This document shows positions 44,203-53,078 of a stretch of DNA of 64,000 nt, piece after piece. The stretch is from Nostoc commune NIES-4072 (GTDB taxonomy: Bacteria; Cyanobacteriota; Cyanobacteriia; Cyanobacteriales; Nostocaceae). The notes below the pieces were generated by a model. That model saw only the letters and a program-made list of their open reading frames with translations. It ran no database searches and was not told the origin of the DNA. The position numbers and the translations under genes are program-made. The number at the start of each line of letters is the position of its first letter. The stretch's first letter is position 1. Location of the stretch: positions 248,001 to 312,000 of the forward strand of contig NZ_BDUD01000002.1 in assembly GCF_003113895.1 (NCBI RefSeq), read 5' to 3'.

Positions 44203-45636
44203 TTACTCTGGTATACTCCAAATTTTAATAGTTTTATCGATACTCGCGCTAACAACAGTTTTTCCATCAGGACTCACAGCAATAGACATAACATTAGCTG
44301 AATGCCCTTCTAAGTCATGAATTTCTTCACCTGTAAACAAATTCCAAATTTTAATAATGCCATTATTTAAACCTCCAAAGAAAGCTTCACCATCCTTACT
44401 AACAGATATTGAGTGAATCTTATTATCTGCTTCTAGAGTAAGTGTATAAATTTTCTCTCTTTTTTCTATATCCCAAACATCAACCTGATTTTCTCCTCCA
44501 GCAATAGCAATTGTTCCATCTGGACTGATAGCAACACAAGAAAGTCCTGGTGCATAATTATTTAAACCTAATGTTTCGTTTCCTAGAGTTGTAATTTGTT
44601 GTCTTTGCTTCCAATTCCAAATTTTTATTGCCCTATCAATAGCACTACCACTAATCAAAATCTTCCCATCAATACTAAGGGAAACCTTAACAGTATTCAT
44701 TCCCCAAACGTAACAAGGATGCTCTCCCAAAACATCATATTTTCCTGAACGGGGTTGTTCCCAAACATAAATCAATTTATCTTGACTACCACTAATTAGA
44801 GTGCCATCAGGAGCAACAGCAAGAGATAAAACAGCATCAAAATGCCCTTTAAGTATACGAATCTCTTGCTTTTTTTGTAAATCCCAAATTTTTATTTCAT
44901 TCCAATTATTGCTATACAAAGTTTTCCCATCTGGACTGAACGCAAGGGCATAAGGAGATGATAAACCTTCACCTAATGTGGAAATTAATTGGCTGGTTTG
45001 AATATTCCATAATTTGATAGTTTTATCATGGCTTCCACTCGCAATAGTTTGTCCATCGGGACTAAATGCTATTCCATATACATCAGATGTATGTCCGCTT
45101 AAAGTAGTCAAGCATTCAAAAAATTTATAATGATATGGATTTAAAGCTGCAATAACCTGTCCAATACCAGCTTCTTTTCTTTTATGTAATAACTTATATG
45201 CTACCGCTTTTAACTGCACTGATTCATTCTGTAAACTTTGAATGACTAACTCTAAGCCTGCGTCACCATAGTTGATAGCTTCAGTGAGTGCAGCCATTTT
45301 TGCTTCTAAATTATTACTTAAAAGACGACGCTTAACGCCTTCGATTCCGCCTAGAACTACACCCGAAACTGGAGGTGGTGCGGGAGCAATGCGATTTTGT
45401 GAGATAGGGAAGCAGGGGAGGCAGGGGAGGCAGGGGAAGAGAAAAAATAAGTATACAAGAAATCTATTTAAGTAATAAAAAGTACCAAAAATGTCTCTTC
45501 ACTCCCCCTGCTCCCCCTGCTCCCCCTGCCCCCCTACCTATTTCACGACGATCTCACTTTTTCGCGTTGCTCCCAGGTGGTGCTTGTCCACCAAGTACAG
45601 CATCATATTCTCGCGGTTGGTTGGCATTTTCTGGCA
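44203..45636 (-). pseudogene. DAVLGG-module WD40 protein split by MITE copy 5
   Basis: The 5' end is at 45636 (MPENANQPREYDAVLGGQAP, ribosome binding site GAGGAAG). MITE copy 5 enters after the Ala-Pro codons, and the coding sequence resumes with PVSGVVLGGIEGVKRRLLS. The remaining frame from 45297 (364 aa) has the rest of the helical module (INYGDAGLELVIQSLQN) and about seven WD40 repeats (LSGHTSDVYGIAFSPDG; SASIDKTIKIWSIPE). Without the element and one AGGTGGTGC copy the gene is intact. WD40 propellers are protein-protein scaffolds. Confidence 0.85.
45382..45574. mobile_element. MITE family A, copy 5
   Basis: The 193-bp element has ends GGGAGCAATGCGA and TCGCGTTGCTCCC and a perfect 9-bp target duplication AGGTGGTGC (45373-45381 and 45575-45583). 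The interior has G-rich arms (GCAGGGGAGGCAGGGG; CTCCCCCTGCTCCCCCTGC) that could form a long hairpin. It splits the first WD40 gene of the array. Confidence 0.92.
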
Positions 45637-45721
45637 TAATTCTCTTCCTCGACTCTAATAGCAGTGTTCCCAATTCAGGAAATGCGATCGCACTTATTTG
45701 AAATCGCACCTATCCTTGATT

Positions 45722-47023
45722 CTATGGAACTCGCCATACTTGAATTAATTTCCTAACGTAACTGACAATAGTCTGTCCATCTGGGCTAATAGCAACACTT
45801 TTTCCATAAGAGGAAAGTTTAGCAAGTCGTTCTTGTGTCTGCAAGTTCCAGATATTAATATCACCGCCACAATTAACAAAGATTTTGCCATCAGAATTGA
45901 AAGTAAAAAAGTTTAATTGACCACTATTAGGAAATAAAGTATGAACTTCTTTACCAGTTCTCAAATCCCATATTCTAATACGTGTTGGTAAATGATTATC
46001 GCCAGTTATTAAAGTTTGTCCATTGGGACTAATTGCTAATGAAACAACGCCATAAGGATGTCCATTTATAGACTCATGCCCTACTAGGGTATAAATCTCA
46101 CCTCCCGTTATTAAATTCCATAGTTTAATAGTCTCATCTAAACTAGCGCTTGCTAAAATTTTTGCATCTATATTGATCGCAAGCGAAGTTATATTTTTTG
46201 AGTGTCCTTTGATAGTGTAAATATTTTGTTTTGTTTCTAAATCCCAGATGAGAATATTACCAGCTTCATTACCACTAGCTAATATTTTGCCATCAGAACT
46301 GAGAGCAATAGCTGTAAGAGTGTTACGCCTTCGAGTTTCAGACTCCCACAATGGTTGTCCGCTAATAACATGACTTAATTGCTCGGTATTGAAATTCCAG
46401 ATTTCAGTTCTAATAGTACTGTCATGCTGAGAACCACCTATTGCTAAAGTTTGAGCATCGGAACTAAAAGTTAAATGTTTTGGATAGTCTTTTACTCTCG
46501 TACCAAATATTTTACTGATGGTGCGAAGACTTTTTCCTGTCTTCAAATCCCACTTTTTAAAGTCTATATAAGTTCCACCAACAATACTGCCATCTCTTTG
46601 AGGTTCTTCAAAAGAACTACCGCCAGCATCGCAACACACTAGAGTTTTACCATCGGGATGAATGGCGATCGCAGCATCATTTCTATTAAGATCAATTGTA
46701 TAAACACACTCAAAAAACCGATAGGGATTAAATTCTAAGATTGCCTGTTTTACTTTTAATTCTGAGATATCCCGCAATAATTTATATGCTGCTAACTGTA
46801 CCTTTTTTGATGGGTCTTTTAAAGCCTGAATTACAAAATCCCAGCCTTCCTGTCTATAATTAATCAGTTGCGAAATCGCTAAAAGGCGGTAATTTTCATC
46901 ACTGCTAGCGAAACGTTGTTTTGCGCCTGACAATCCGCCTAAAACTACACCATCGACTGGCGGAGGATTTTTTCCGCCAAGTACTGCATCATATTCTCCA
47001 GGTTGTTTGGTATTATCTGGCAT
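45722..47023 (-). CDS. DAVLGG-module WD40 protein
   Basis: The 433-residue protein begins MPDNTKQPGEYDAVLGGKNP, PPVDGVVLGGLSGAKQRF, then the helical stretch (LINYRQEGWDFVIQALKDPS) and WD40 repeats (IKGHSKNITSLAINIDAKIL; LASASLDETIKLWNLITG; ISYVRKLIQVWRVP-like end). The N-terminal module is shared with eight other genes nearby; helices are more diverged here. The propeller suggests a binding platform. Second gene from the 3' end of the minus-strand array. Confidence 0.85.
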   Translation of the reverse strand: MPDNTKQPGEYDAVLGGKNPPPVDGVVLGGLSGAKQRFASSDENYRLLAISQLINYRQEGWDFVIQALKDPSKKVQLAAYKLLRDISELKVKQAILEFNPYRFFECVYTIDLNRNDAAIAIHPDGKTLVCCDAGGSSFEEPQRDGSIVGGTYIDFKKWDLKTGKSLRTISKIFGTRVKDYPKHLTFSSDAQTLAIGGSQHDSTIRTEIWNFNTEQLSHVISGQPLWESETRRRNTLTAIALSSDGKILASGNEAGNILIWDLETKQNIYTIKGHSKNITSLAINIDAKILASASLDETIKLWNLITGGEIYTLVGHESINGHPYGVVSLAISPNGQTLITGDNHLPTRIRIWDLRTGKEVHTLFPNSGQLNFFTFNSDGKIFVNCGGDINIWNLQTQERLAKLSSYGKSVAISPDGQTIVSYVRKLIQVWRVP

Positions 47024-47060
47024 CGCTTTTTACCTTCAACTCATACCAGTGTTCCCAAAT

Positions 47061-47849
47061 TTAGGCTATTTTGCAGTTTGCTAATTTCTCTGCAAGCGCA
47101 GACAGGGTTCTGCAACCTGTCCAAAAGTCACCTAACCCCCAACCTATAAATGCACCGCCACGGGGTAGGTGTCCTACGTTAGCACTCAAATCGAATCTCA
47201 AGTCATTCCAATACCGCCAAGCACCTTGAGAAAACCATCCCACACCTTTACCAAAGCGACACCACGCTTCCCAGTCAGGATTGGATGTACAGCCAACCAT
47301 TTGCCAGATATGCGTCTGTACAACAAAGCCAAAGCGTCCATTGCTATATTTTTGCCAGAGAGTTTCAATCGTGTTTAAATCTTCACAAGGGAATTTTTCA
47401 ACGTCTGATGGGTCTAAAAATCCTTGTGGTTGGCGATCGCATACGCGCAGCATTATACTAGCAGTCTCTTGGTCTGCATCTTTCCACTTTCTGGAAGCAA
47501 GCAAATTTTCCAAACGACTGTAGTTTAAATCAACCGCAGAGATTAATGGTATATCACTGTGTAGATGGGACTGTACTTTTGCTAATGCTTGTTGTCCCAG
47601 CAGTGACGATACTGTAAATTCCAACTTTTCCGATTCAGTATTTACAATCTGAAACACCAATTTTGTACCAGCTTGGCCATACTTTAGGGCTTCTTCAACG
47701 GCGATAATTTGTTGTTCTAGGGATGTAGCGCCCATCAACCGTCGTTTAACACCTTCAATACCTCCTAAAACCACACCATCTTTTGGAGGTGGTACTTGTC
47801 CGCCAAGCACAGCATCATATTCTCTTGGTTGTTTGAAATTTTCTGACAT
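47061..47849 (-). CDS. DAVLGG-module protein with GUN4 domain
   Basis: The ATG at 47849 (MSENFKQPREYDAVLGGQVP) is chosen because it aligns with its paralogues. After the shared module (PKDGVVLGGIEGVKRRLMG, EALKYGQAGTKLVFQIVN) comes a GUN4 domain: LNYSRLENLLASRKWKDADQ, the EDLNTIETLWQKYSNGRFGF core and FGKGVGWFSQGAWRYWNDLR. GUN4 binds porphyrins and stimulates Mg-chelatase; related domains occur fused to kinases and other signalling proteins. The fusion to this module is unusual. The ATG is seven bases after the HEAT gene stop. Confidence 0.88.
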   Translation of the reverse strand: MSENFKQPREYDAVLGGQVPPPKDGVVLGGIEGVKRRLMGATSLEQQIIAVEEALKYGQAGTKLVFQIVNTESEKLEFTVSSLLGQQALAKVQSHLHSDIPLISAVDLNYSRLENLLASRKWKDADQETASIMLRVCDRQPQGFLDPSDVEKFPCEDLNTIETLWQKYSNGRFGFVVQTHIWQMVGCTSNPDWEAWCRFGKGVGWFSQGAWRYWNDLRFDLSANVGHLPRGGAFIGWGLGDFWTGCRTLSALAEKLANCKIA

Positions 47850-47856
47850 TGCTGTT

Positions 47857-48462
47857 TTATTTAGAAAATGCTTGCACTCTGTCAATACAGCCCTGCTGCA
47901 CTGCTTCAATTAAAATATCTTTTGCACCTTTTCGCTTAAAGTAAAGTGCTGCATAATTACGTTGTAGCTGAGTGCCATTGAACAGGTAATGTCGAATTCG
48001 GTCTTGACCTTGAGAAGTATCAACTAAGCCCAGTGTAAAGTCAACTAACTTGTAGGTGGCGCTATTGCGGTCATTTTCTAGATTTTCCATCAGCGTATCG
48101 ATATCGGACACTCCGCCAGCACGCGCCATCGCCACGAAAGCATCATATCTGTCAATTTTATTACCATACTCCTGAAGTATTTCTTGTACTATAGGTTCTT
48201 GTCGAGAAGCTAGTAGTGAATAAGCTGCTTGGCGTACTTTCCATAATTTATCGTCCAACGCCCAAATTACTAATTCCAAACCTGCTTCGCCATACTTGAG
48301 TGCTTCTTCTAGTGCAGCGATTCTTTGTTCAACTACCGGATTTGCCAAGCGTCTTTTAACACCTTCTAGTCCTCCTAAAACTACAGCACCAGGAGGCGCT
48401 TTTTCTTGACCACCAAGGACAGCATCATAAACTGTTGGGCGATTGGTATTTTTTGACATCAT
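47857..48462 (-). CDS. DAVLGG-module HEAT-repeat protein
   Basis: The start is ATG at 48462 or 48459 (MMSKNTNRPTVYDAVLGGQE); the longer frame begins in non-homologous DNA. The product of about 200 residues has the module (AVVLGGLEGVKRRLANPVVE, EALKYGEAGLELVIWALDDK) followed by HEAT-like helices (VRQAAYSLLASRQEP; DIDTLMENLENDRNSATYKL; YAALYFKRKGAKDIL). It has no other domain, so the module plus a short HEAT stretch may be a functional unit by itself. Third in the array. Confidence 0.8.
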   Translation of the reverse strand: MMSKNTNRPTVYDAVLGGQEKAPPGAVVLGGLEGVKRRLANPVVEQRIAALEEALKYGEAGLELVIWALDDKLWKVRQAAYSLLASRQEPIVQEILQEYGNKIDRYDAFVAMARAGGVSDIDTLMENLENDRNSATYKLVDFTLGLVDTSQGQDRIRHYLFNGTQLQRNYAALYFKRKGAKDILIEAVQQGCIDRVQAFSK

Positions 48463-48605
48463 GTTTTTACTTTTTATATGATGGAATTCTTGAGTGCGAT
48501 CGCCATAATCACCTAATTTCATAAATGCTCTTTATATGGGATAATTATTTTCAATTATAGAAGTGCGATCGCAGTTGTTATTTAAGTGTGCGATCGCAAC
48601 TTTTT

Positions 48606-49793
48606 CTAGGACTTAATACCCCATATTTGGATAGTTCCATCTCTACTCCCGCTAACCAGAGTCTTGCCATCGGGACTAATAGCTACACAATTAACCCAAT
48701 CAGTATGTTCTTTGAGAATGCGTAGGCATTCCCCTGTTTGCAAGTTCCAAATTCTGATATTTTCGTCACTACCACAACTAACAAGAGTGTTTCCGTCTGG
48801 GCTGATAGCTACACAATTAACCCAATCTGAATGTCCTTCAAGTGTAAACTGAAGCTGTTTTGTCTGTAACTTCCATACTTTAATTGTTTTGTCTTTACTG
48901 CCACTGACAATTGTCTGCCCGTCTGGGCTAATAGCTACAGACTCAACACCATCTGAATGTTTTTTAAACCTGTGTATCAGCTTTCCAGTTTCAAAATTTC
49001 GTACTTTGATCGTTGCGTCATTACTACCACTAACGAGAGTTTTTCCATCAGCACTGATAGCTAACGCTTGAACTAAGTAGTTTGAATGTCCACTAATGGT
49101 ACGTATAATTTGTTCTGTCTGCAAATCCCAAACATTAATTCCTCTATTTTGACTGCCACAGGCAAGCGTCTTTCCATCTGGACTAATAACTAGAGAAAAA
49201 ACGCTGAAAGCAAATTCATCTAAGGTTTTTTTACATTCTCCAGTCTGTAAATCGAACACTTTGAGCATGTGTCCGTCATCATAATATCCTCCTCTAGTAC
49301 CTCCCCCTCTAGTAACTAAAGTTTTTCCATCTTGGCTGATAGCTAAGGAATTAACGTTGAAATCTGCCATAGAAATAGGTTGAAGTTGTCCGGTATGCAA
49401 ATCCCAAACATTAATGTCTTCTCCGGCACTTACAAAAGTTTTCCCATCTGGGCTAATGGCAATAACTCTAGTCCCTAAATTTCGTTGTAAAGTGTGGAGG
49501 CAAGTGATATTTAGCCAGGGATTATGTTCTTGTAACGACTGCTTGACTCTTGCTTCTTCTCGGTGGCGAAGTAACGAATAAGCAGCCCACTTTAATTTTC
49601 CTGATTCATATTGCCAAGCCTGAATTACTAAGTCTAAACCTGCTTCTCCATAATTTAATGCTTCTTTTAGGGCGGTAGTTTGCGCTTCTATATCTACACT
49701 TTTCAAGCGGCTTTTAACACCTTCCAGTCCCCCTAAAATCACACTACCAACTGGGGCAGAATTTTGAGTGCCTAAAGGCGATAACTTCCGCAC
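48606..49793 (-). CDS. DAVLGG-module WD40 protein with lost N-terminus
   Basis: The frame starts at 49793, but the first eight codons (MRKLSPLG) belong to Hsp70 sequence in another frame; module homology begins at TQNSAPVGSVILGGLEGVKS. The remainder has the helical part (LNYGEAGLDLVIQAWQYESG) and about seven WD40 repeats (GHSNYLVQALAISADGKTLV; KEHTDWVNCVAISPDGKTLV), ending VSGSRDGTIQIWGIKS. The DAVLGG part is missing because of a deletion that joined this gene to the Hsp70 gene. Confidence 0.8.
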   Translation of the reverse strand: MRKLSPLGTQNSAPVGSVILGGLEGVKSRLKSVDIEAQTTALKEALNYGEAGLDLVIQAWQYESGKLKWAAYSLLRHREEARVKQSLQEHNPWLNITCLHTLQRNLGTRVIAISPDGKTFVSAGEDINVWDLHTGQLQPISMADFNVNSLAISQDGKTLVTRGGGTRGGYYDDGHMLKVFDLQTGECKKTLDEFAFSVFSLVISPDGKTLACGSQNRGINVWDLQTEQIIRTISGHSNYLVQALAISADGKTLVSGSNDATIKVRNFETGKLIHRFKKHSDGVESVAISPDGQTIVSGSKDKTIKVWKLQTKQLQFTLEGHSDWVNCVAISPDGNTLVSCGSDENIRIWNLQTGECLRILKEHTDWVNCVAISPDGKTLVSGSRDGTIQIWGIKS

Positions 49794-50409
49794 GTACTAC
49801 TTGCTGTTCAGATTCAGCGCTGACAGTCCGTACTAAACTTAAATCTAGAGTACCGCCGCCAAAATCAACCACCAAAACTACAGCCCCAGGATGCTTGACA
49901 GCATAACCAAGGGCTGCTGCGGTAGATTCATCGACAATTTGCACTGCGGGAATATTTAACTTGTCGCCCAAGTTGCGGAACCAGTCAAGATATCGCTCAA
50001 ATGCACCCACGGGAACTGTGAAAATAACGCTACTGGGTTGTAATTGCTGTTCAACCTGTTGCCAAATTTCCTTAAGAAACAGTTCCGAAACCACCTCAGC
50101 GCTGTAACTATTACCATCCAACTGTCGCGGAGGTGGCACAAAATCTGCTGCCAAATCGCGTTTGAAAGCTCTAAAACAACGTTCCGGCTGGGCAAACCCC
50201 AAGCGTTTGGCGCGTACAGATTCACCAAAAGAAATGCGATCGCGCCCTTCCACAAATACTAAACTAGGTACAACGCTAACTTGCTCAGCCCCGATTTCAA
50301 AGCGGCGCGACATCGAATCAAATCTCAATGTCCGTGGTTTTTGCGTAATCAAATCAGTAGTACAAACAACAGTATTGCTTGTACCAAAATCAATTATTAC
50401 TGTAGTCAT
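49744..50409 (-). pseudogene. Hsp70 (DnaK-like) protein, truncated after the N-lobe
   Basis: The 221-residue frame has the actin-like ATPase start VIIDFGTSNTVVCTTDLITQ, the EVVSELFLKEIWQQVEQQ segment and the second phosphate motif VLVVDFGGGTLDLSLV. It breaks after VRAEVIA and ends with the out-of-frame tail FRHSKFCPSW, which is the paralogous WD40 gene read in another frame. Family members have 500-600 residues, so the rest of the ATPase domain and the substrate domain are missing. It lies downstream of a GrpE-like gene, the natural partner. Confidence 0.82.
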
Positions 50410-50420
50410 TTGTTATTAGT

Positions 50421-50505
50421 TATTGGGCATTGGGCACTTGTACTGAGCGAAGTCGAAGTATTGGGCATTGGGTATGGGGCATTGGGCATGGGGCATTGTT
50501 ACAGA
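50421..50505. repeat. ATTGGGC short tandem repeat tract
   Basis: Units ATTGGGC, ATTGGGT and ATGGGGC repeat between the Hsp70 and GrpE-like genes, with ACTGAGCGAAGTCGAAGT in the middle, another repeat motif of this genome (also near 43710). Confidence 0.6.
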
Positions 50506-50551
50506 CTTAGCTTCCTTGTCCCCCTTGTCTTCCTCATCCCCCTCATCCTCC

Positions 50552-51208
50552 TCACCTCCCCCCCGGTAAACTCCGGCTAACCTTGGCAGGGCAAAGAATT
50601 CTTCCTTGATGCTGATAGCCAATAAATCGAATGTAAACTAATTCACCTTCGGTAATATCAGCATTGTCTGGTTGATGCAGTTGGGAATTATAAGGGACTT
50701 GTTGCCAAGGTTTGCCTATCTGTTCGTAACCCCATTTACTAAGAAGATTATCTAGAGGAGTAAACATCGAAAGCAGATTTTTCACGGGCAATTCTGGTTT
50801 AACACTCACCATTTGGTGGATGCTGGGATAGTTTGTCAGTAATGTCTGCAATTGCTCAAATGTGGAAGTGCGAAATTCTTTGGTTAGTTGTAGACGTTGC
50901 TGTTGCAACTCTTCATGGAGTCGCACACCTTCTTGATGCAGTGCAGCTTTTTCAGAAGTAAGTTGCTGTATTTTTTGCTCTAATTCTAAGTATTTTTGAT
51001 GAGATGCTTGGAGTTCATCTTCTAGTAATTTAATTTGAGATTGCGCCAACCCTAACTTATCAATTCGCTTGTTTGGTTGAGAAGCGATCGCCGCGTTAAT
51101 TACTGGAATAATCAAAAGTAACGCCAAAAATCCGATTGCGATCGCTAAAATACTTTCCAGAGAAAACATTCCGCTTCCCTGGAGGTCTGATATGATGTCT
51201 GCAAGCAT
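50552..51208 (-). CDS. GrpE-like membrane-anchored co-chaperone
   Basis: The 218-residue protein has one transmembrane helix (ILAIAIGFLALLLIIPVINA, about 20-40), a coiled coil (LLEDELQASHQKYLELEQKI; ALHQEGVRLHEELQQQRLQL) and a C-terminal domain (FTPLDNLLSKWGYEQIGKPW; PYNSQLHQPDNADITEGELV) that resembles GrpE-like nucleotide exchange factors paired with divergent cyanobacterial Hsp70s. It would serve the Hsp70 now truncated downstream. The 3' end (SRSLPGGR) runs into G-rich repeat DNA, so the last residues may be altered. Confidence 0.68.
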   Translation of the reverse strand: MLADIISDLQGSGMFSLESILAIAIGFLALLLIIPVINAAIASQPNKRIDKLGLAQSQIKLLEDELQASHQKYLELEQKIQQLTSEKAALHQEGVRLHEELQQQRLQLTKEFRTSTFEQLQTLLTNYPSIHQMVSVKPELPVKNLLSMFTPLDNLLSKWGYEQIGKPWQQVPYNSQLHQPDNADITEGELVYIRFIGYQHQGRILCPAKVSRSLPGGR

Positions 51209-51219
51209 CTGTATCTCTC

Positions 51220-51432
51220 CTATTGTTGTTTGAGAGACTGTTGTTCTGTTCCTGTCACGTTTTCTTCTCCCTCGTAATATTCAGGAAGCAGTTCTTGAGT
51301 TTCTACGTCTCCCAAAGCATCTTCAATTCCAGATGTTGTGCTGGTACAACTTGCGCCAGAAGCACCAATTACTGTTTCCGTAATTTTTCCATCTTTACCG
51401 ATGCGATACTCAATTTTTTGATACTCAGCCAT
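51220..51432 (-). CDS. DUF2997-family protein
   Basis: The ATG at 51432 (MAEYQKIEYRIGKDGKITET) is the family start; the 20 upstream codons are not conserved-looking. The 70-residue protein continues VIGASGASCTSTTSGIEDAL and ends LPEYYEGEENV. DUF2997 proteins are small, usually next to DUF1257 and an AAA ATPase. First gene of the minus-strand arm, 11 bases before the GrpE-like gene. Confidence 0.85.
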   Translation of the reverse strand: MAEYQKIEYRIGKDGKITETVIGASGASCTSTTSGIEDALGDVETQELLPEYYEGEENVTGTEQQSLKQQ

Positions 51433-51727
51433 AAGTAAAATATCTATATTTTCAAGGTTTTCAAGCAATACGCAGTTATTCCGTTGTATCACTTTTGCCA
51501 GTTAACTGCAATTTCCATCTGGCACTAGCACAAACAAATAAATGTGTCAGGGCTTTACTAATTTACTAAAACAAATGTACTATTTTTGATGAGATTATAC
51601 AAGCCTCAAAGAAACCGAGTCAAATTATAAGTGTGTTATTTGTTACAAAATGTAGGCGATCGCTACTTTAGCAAACTTGTAATAAAGTTTTTGGGAACCC
51701 TAATTAAGACTTGAAAGGTAAAGCAAC
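51433..51727. promoter_or_regulatory. Divergent promoter region of the two DAVLGG arms
   Basis: The 295 bases separate the first genes of the two divergent operons (51432 minus, 51728 plus), so both promoters must lie here or just inside. A HIP1-like GGCGATCGC is at about 51655. The plus gene has GAAAGG ten bases before its ATG. No defined operator is visible. Confidence 0.4.
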
Positions 51728-52981
51728 ATGACTGACAATCAAAATCAACCCAGAGATTATGATGCTGTACTTGGCGGACAATCGCCGCCTCCTATAGATG
51801 GAGTTGTTCTCGGAGGAATTGAGGGCATTAAGCGTTGTTTATCAAATCCTGTAGCTAATGTGCGAATTGCTGCACTTAGCGAAGCCTTGAAATATGGTGA
51901 TGCAGGGTTGGATATTTTGATTCAAGCGTTGCAAGATAAATCGAGGTTAGTACAGCGTTTTGCTTATCGAGTATTAAAACAAAGAGTGGAACCGCAAGTT
52001 AAACAAGCTTTGCAAACATATAAACCTTGGAACTTGGAAGAAAGATTTGAGAAGTATCAAGAGTCTGACATTACTCAATTTGCTAATCGGCAAGTTGTAG
52101 ATTTTGAGAAAAATATAGGTATTGTTGAACCTGTTAACAAAGCTTATGCGCTCAGATATGAGTATGATAATGAAGAGGATTTACCGAGTCAAATTAGTAA
52201 GCTTTTACAAGAACCCAACGCCGACAAATTAGAAGCTTTAGTCTTTGGTTTGTGGGCAGAAGCTTATGAACGCGATTCAAGTGAGATTGTTCAAACTTTA
52301 GTTGATGCCAAAAAATATTTAACTAATCTCAAAGCTGTTTTTATTGGCAATATTGCTTATGATGAATGCGAAATTTCTTGGATTAGACAAAGTGATATCA
52401 GCCCGATTTTACAAGCTTATCCTAAACTGGAAATTTTACAAGTTCGTGGTGGCGACGGTTTACATTTTAGTCCACCAGTGCGACACAATAACCTCAAAGC
52501 TTTAATTGTAGAAACTGGGGGATTAAGTCGAGATGCTGTTGCCCACATTTGTAATATGAATCTGCCAGCATTGGAACATTTAGAATTATGGTTTGGCAGT
52601 GAAGATTACGGTGGAGACTGTTGGGTTGAAGATATACATCCGATTCTTTTTGAAGAAAAGTTTCCCAACTTAACTTATTTAGGATTACGCAATAGCCAAT
52701 TTACCGATGAAATAGTCAGCGTTATTGTAGGTTCTCCAGTTATTGACTATATCAGCGTACTTGACCTTTCAATGGGAACGTTGAGTGATGCTGGCGCAGA
52801 AGGATTGCTGAATTGTTCGGCTATAAATAATCTTGATATTCTCAATATTTCAGAAAACTTCTTATCTCAGGCAATGATTGAAAAATTTTCTGAGTTGGAT
52901 GTGCGTGTTTTGGCAAACAATCAGAAGGAAGAAGATGAAGATAGCTACATCCACGGTCGCTATTGTTCTGTTGCAGAGTGA
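51728..52981 (+). CDS. STM4015-family LRR protein with DAVLGG module (paralogue 1)
   Basis: The 417-residue protein has the module at 1-95 (NQPRDYDAVLGGQSPPP; GVVLGGIEGIKRCLSN; EALKYGDAGLDILIQALQDK). From about residue 118 it follows the STM4015 pattern: FANRQVVDFEKNIGIVEPVN with AYALRYEYDNEED, then leucine-rich repeats (AYPKLEILQVRGGDGLHFSP; MNLPALEHLELWFGSEDYGG) and the tail GRYCSVAE. STM4015 proteins are uncharacterised and found with two radical SAM enzymes, as here. They may be substrates or adaptors. First gene of the plus arm. Confidence 0.85.
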   Translation: MTDNQNQPRDYDAVLGGQSPPPIDGVVLGGIEGIKRCLSNPVANVRIAALSEALKYGDAGLDILIQALQDKSRLVQRFAYRVLKQRVEPQVKQALQTYKPWNLEERFEKYQESDITQFANRQVVDFEKNIGIVEPVNKAYALRYEYDNEEDLPSQISKLLQEPNADKLEALVFGLWAEAYERDSSEIVQTLVDAKKYLTNLKAVFIGNIAYDECEISWIRQSDISPILQAYPKLEILQVRGGDGLHFSPPVRHNNLKALIVETGGLSRDAVAHICNMNLPALEHLELWFGSEDYGGDCWVEDIHPILFEEKFPNLTYLGLRNSQFTDEIVSVIVGSPVIDYISVLDLSMGTLSDAGAEGLLNCSAINNLDILNISENFLSQAMIEKFSELDVRVLANNQKEEDEDSYIHGRYCSVAE

Positions 52982-53078
52982 AATTTAGTATTAAGTAGGC
53001 GGCTGGAAGTCTCAGCTACACGAAAAAAACGCGCCTAAGCAGGTTAAAAACTTTCTCTTAATGAATTCACTTTTAACT

